Assembly (NCBI RefSeq): GCF_028640845.1
Contig: NC_080543.1
Span: 124,001 to 188,000 of the forward strand
DNA length: 64,000 bases
Direction of reading: 5' to 3'
From: Ahaetulla prasina
Taxonomy: Eukaryota; Chordata; Lepidosauria; Squamata; Colubridae
The first letter of the stretch is position 1. The number at the start of each line of letters is the position of its first letter. This document shows positions 62,500-64,000 of this stretch, piece after piece. The translations under genes and the position numbers were made by a program. The notes beneath the pieces are model-generated. The model did no database searches. It had not been told where the DNA came from and was given only the letters and a program-made list of their open reading frames with translations.

Positions 62500-64000
62500 A
62501 TTTTTTTTTTTTTTTTTATTCAAAAAGTTTTACAAAAATTTTTTTTCCCCCTTTCCCCCTCCTCCCCTCCTTCGCAACCCCTCCCCCGACTTCCCGGAAC
62601 GAGCACAAGGTATAGTTAAAAGTAAAACAAACATATGCTAAAAGTTTTCGTCCCAACTTAATTATACCCCTACAATCATCAATTCCTAACTTCCCCAAAA
62701 GCAATCAAAATAATACATCATAATCATTCAAAACAGTCTGATAACTCTTAGTCTTATATCTGCGTTGAATATAGTCAATCCATTTTTTCCATTCCTTTAA
62801 GTATCTTTCTTGCGTATTGTCTTTCAAAAAGGCTGATATCTTCGCCATCTCAGCCAAATTGGCAACTTTCAATATCCATTCTTGTATTGTTGGTACTTCT
62901 TTTTTCTTCCAATATTGTCCTATTAGTAATCTTGCTGCAGTTATTAGATTTAAAATCAATTTAGTCTCAATTACTGTACAATCCGTAATAATTCCCAACA
63001 AGAAAAATTGCGGCAGGAACTTTATCTTCTTTTTCAGAACATTTTGTAAAATCCACCAAATTTTTATCCAAAAGGCCTTTATGTCCTTACAAGTCCACCA
63101 AATGTGAAAATATGTAGCGTCATCACAATTACATCTCCAACATTTTGCTTGCATTTCTGGATACATACACGATAATTTTTAGGATCTAGATGCCATCTAT
63201 AAAACATTTTATAAAAATTTTCCTCAGATTCTGTGCTCGTGAATTTAACATTTCTAACCCAAATTTTTCCCACGTTTCCAATAATATTGGCTCCTGAAAA
63301 TTTTGTGCCCACTTTATCATACAGTCCTTTACCAAGTCCCTTTCAGAATCTATTTCAAGTAACACATTATACAATCTCTTTATATGCTCCTGAGACTGAT
63401 TTCTAATTTGCTTTACCAAATTTCCCTCGTTCTGCTCTATACCAATTTTTGATCTCCTTCCATCTAGCATGTAATTGCTCATATTGAAACCAAGTATAAT
63501 TTTTTCCTTCCTCTCTTAATACTTGCAGAGATTTTAACTGCAAATTACCTCTTTCAGTATACAAAAGATCTTTATATGTAATCATTTCCTGCTTCTGTTC
63601 TATGTTTATATTTTCTACTGTATGTCTAGGACTTGCCCATATAGGAACCTTATAATTTAGTTTATAAGAGTATTTTTCCAAACACATGAAGGGCATTTCT
63701 TAGCACATGATTTTTAAAGGCCTTATCCACTTTTTGTCATAAATTAAATATGCATGCCATCCATATAACAAATCATAACCTTCTATATTCAAAATTCTGT
63801 CCTCTGTTAAATTAAACCAATCACTTATTGCAGAGAGAGCAGCTGCTTCATAATATAATTTAAAATTAGGCATTTTTAAACCTCCCCTTTCCCGAGAATC
63901 TTGAATTATTTTCATTTTAACCCTAGCTTTTTTACCTTCCCATACAAATTTGTTAATTCCCTTCTGCCATTCCTCAAGATTCTTATCTTTCTTAATTATT
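62500..64000 (-). mobile_element. L1 LINE 3' half, runs off the window
   Basis: Poly(T) at 62500-62518 marks the poly(A) tail of a minus-strand L1. A CT-rich 3' UTR (62519-62704) and ORF2 sequence follow to the window edge. Confidence 0.88.
62705..64000 (-). pseudogene. L1 ORF2 C-terminal region, frameshifted
   Basis: L1 ORF2 normally supplies endonuclease and reverse transcriptase. Here only the C-terminal third lies inside the window. Visible in order from the right: QDSRERGGLKMPNFKLYYEA near 63900, NHVLRNALHVFGKI in a shifted frame near 63700, EEGKNYTWFQYEQLHARWKE near 63470, LVKDCMIKWAQNFQEPI near 63320, KCFIDGI near 63190, CWRCNCDDATYFHIWWTCK near 63110, and a final frame ending NDYDVLF at 62705. 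At least three frame changes separate these blocks, so it is inactive unless the assembly is wrong. Confidence 0.85.

Overview
The window is repeat-rich vertebrate DNA, almost certainly from a squamate and probably an advanced snake. The main evidence is a set of CR1-L3-type LINEs with (AATAG)n tails, an association known as microsatellite seeding in snakes. Supporting evidence is CR1, L2, L1 and Penelope-like retroelements, L2-tailed and Sauria-type SINEs, many hAT and Tigger-like MITEs, and GATA/TATC arrays. I found no host protein-coding gene, rRNA or functional tRNA gene. Every recognisable coding segment belongs to a transposable element, so this reads as intergenic or intronic sequence.

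Layout. 1-5.3 kb: (AATAG)n, CR1 ends, (TAATC)n, a 2.2-kb L2 with a decayed reverse transcriptase (RT), a Tigger-like MITE. 6.1-9.4 kb: Penelope-like C-terminal remnant and two opposed arrays of its terminal repeat, each unit carrying a hammerhead-ribozyme-like motif. 10-13.2 kb: CORE-type SINE with an internal 67-bp minisatellite, MITEs, and two solo LTRs inserted back to back. 13.9-15.2 kb: GGAA/GGAT and AATAG arrays. 16-19.5 kb: MITEs, one solo LTR, one L1 end with a 17-bp target duplication. 19.7-23.4 kb: CR1-L3 end, pyrimidine arrays, Rex1-like LINE. 23.7-29.1 kb: two LTRs, nested hAT/SINE/Tigger elements, a SPIN/OC1-like hAT. 29.8-32.6 kb: TCTA and GGAA low complexity. 33.2-34.9 kb: CR1-L3 with an uninterrupted RT reading frame. 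35.5-36.5 kb: TC-rich tract. 37.9-41.3 kb: composite MITE/CR1 units, an LTR, a 1.7-kb non-repetitive island, a hAT. 42.3-46.4 kb: inverted Penelope ends, two copies of a CR1-like LINE, and a 135-bp x 10 tandem array. 47-50 kb: GA tract and unclassified DNA. 50.4-53.7 kb: CR1-L3 end and a 110-bp tandem array of a MITE/CR1 composite interrupted by two L2 ends. 54-57.7 kb: LTR, Penelope-like copies, CR1. 57.7-64 kb: hAT, SINE, LTR, a CR1-L3 with a 14-bp target duplication, and an L1 ORF2 running off the right edge.

The most interesting structures are: (1) the hammerhead-like fold in the Penelope-like termini; (2) an open frame shared by the U3 halves of several solo LTRs; (3) the 135-bp array, whose period equals the spacing of an 11-bp direct repeat in its parent LINE; (4) two LTRs with interlocking target duplications; and (5) a composite hAT-MITE/CR1 unit tandemly amplified at several loci. 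All calls are from reading the sequence; no alignment or database search was possible. Element boundaries without a stated target-site duplication (TSD) are approximate.
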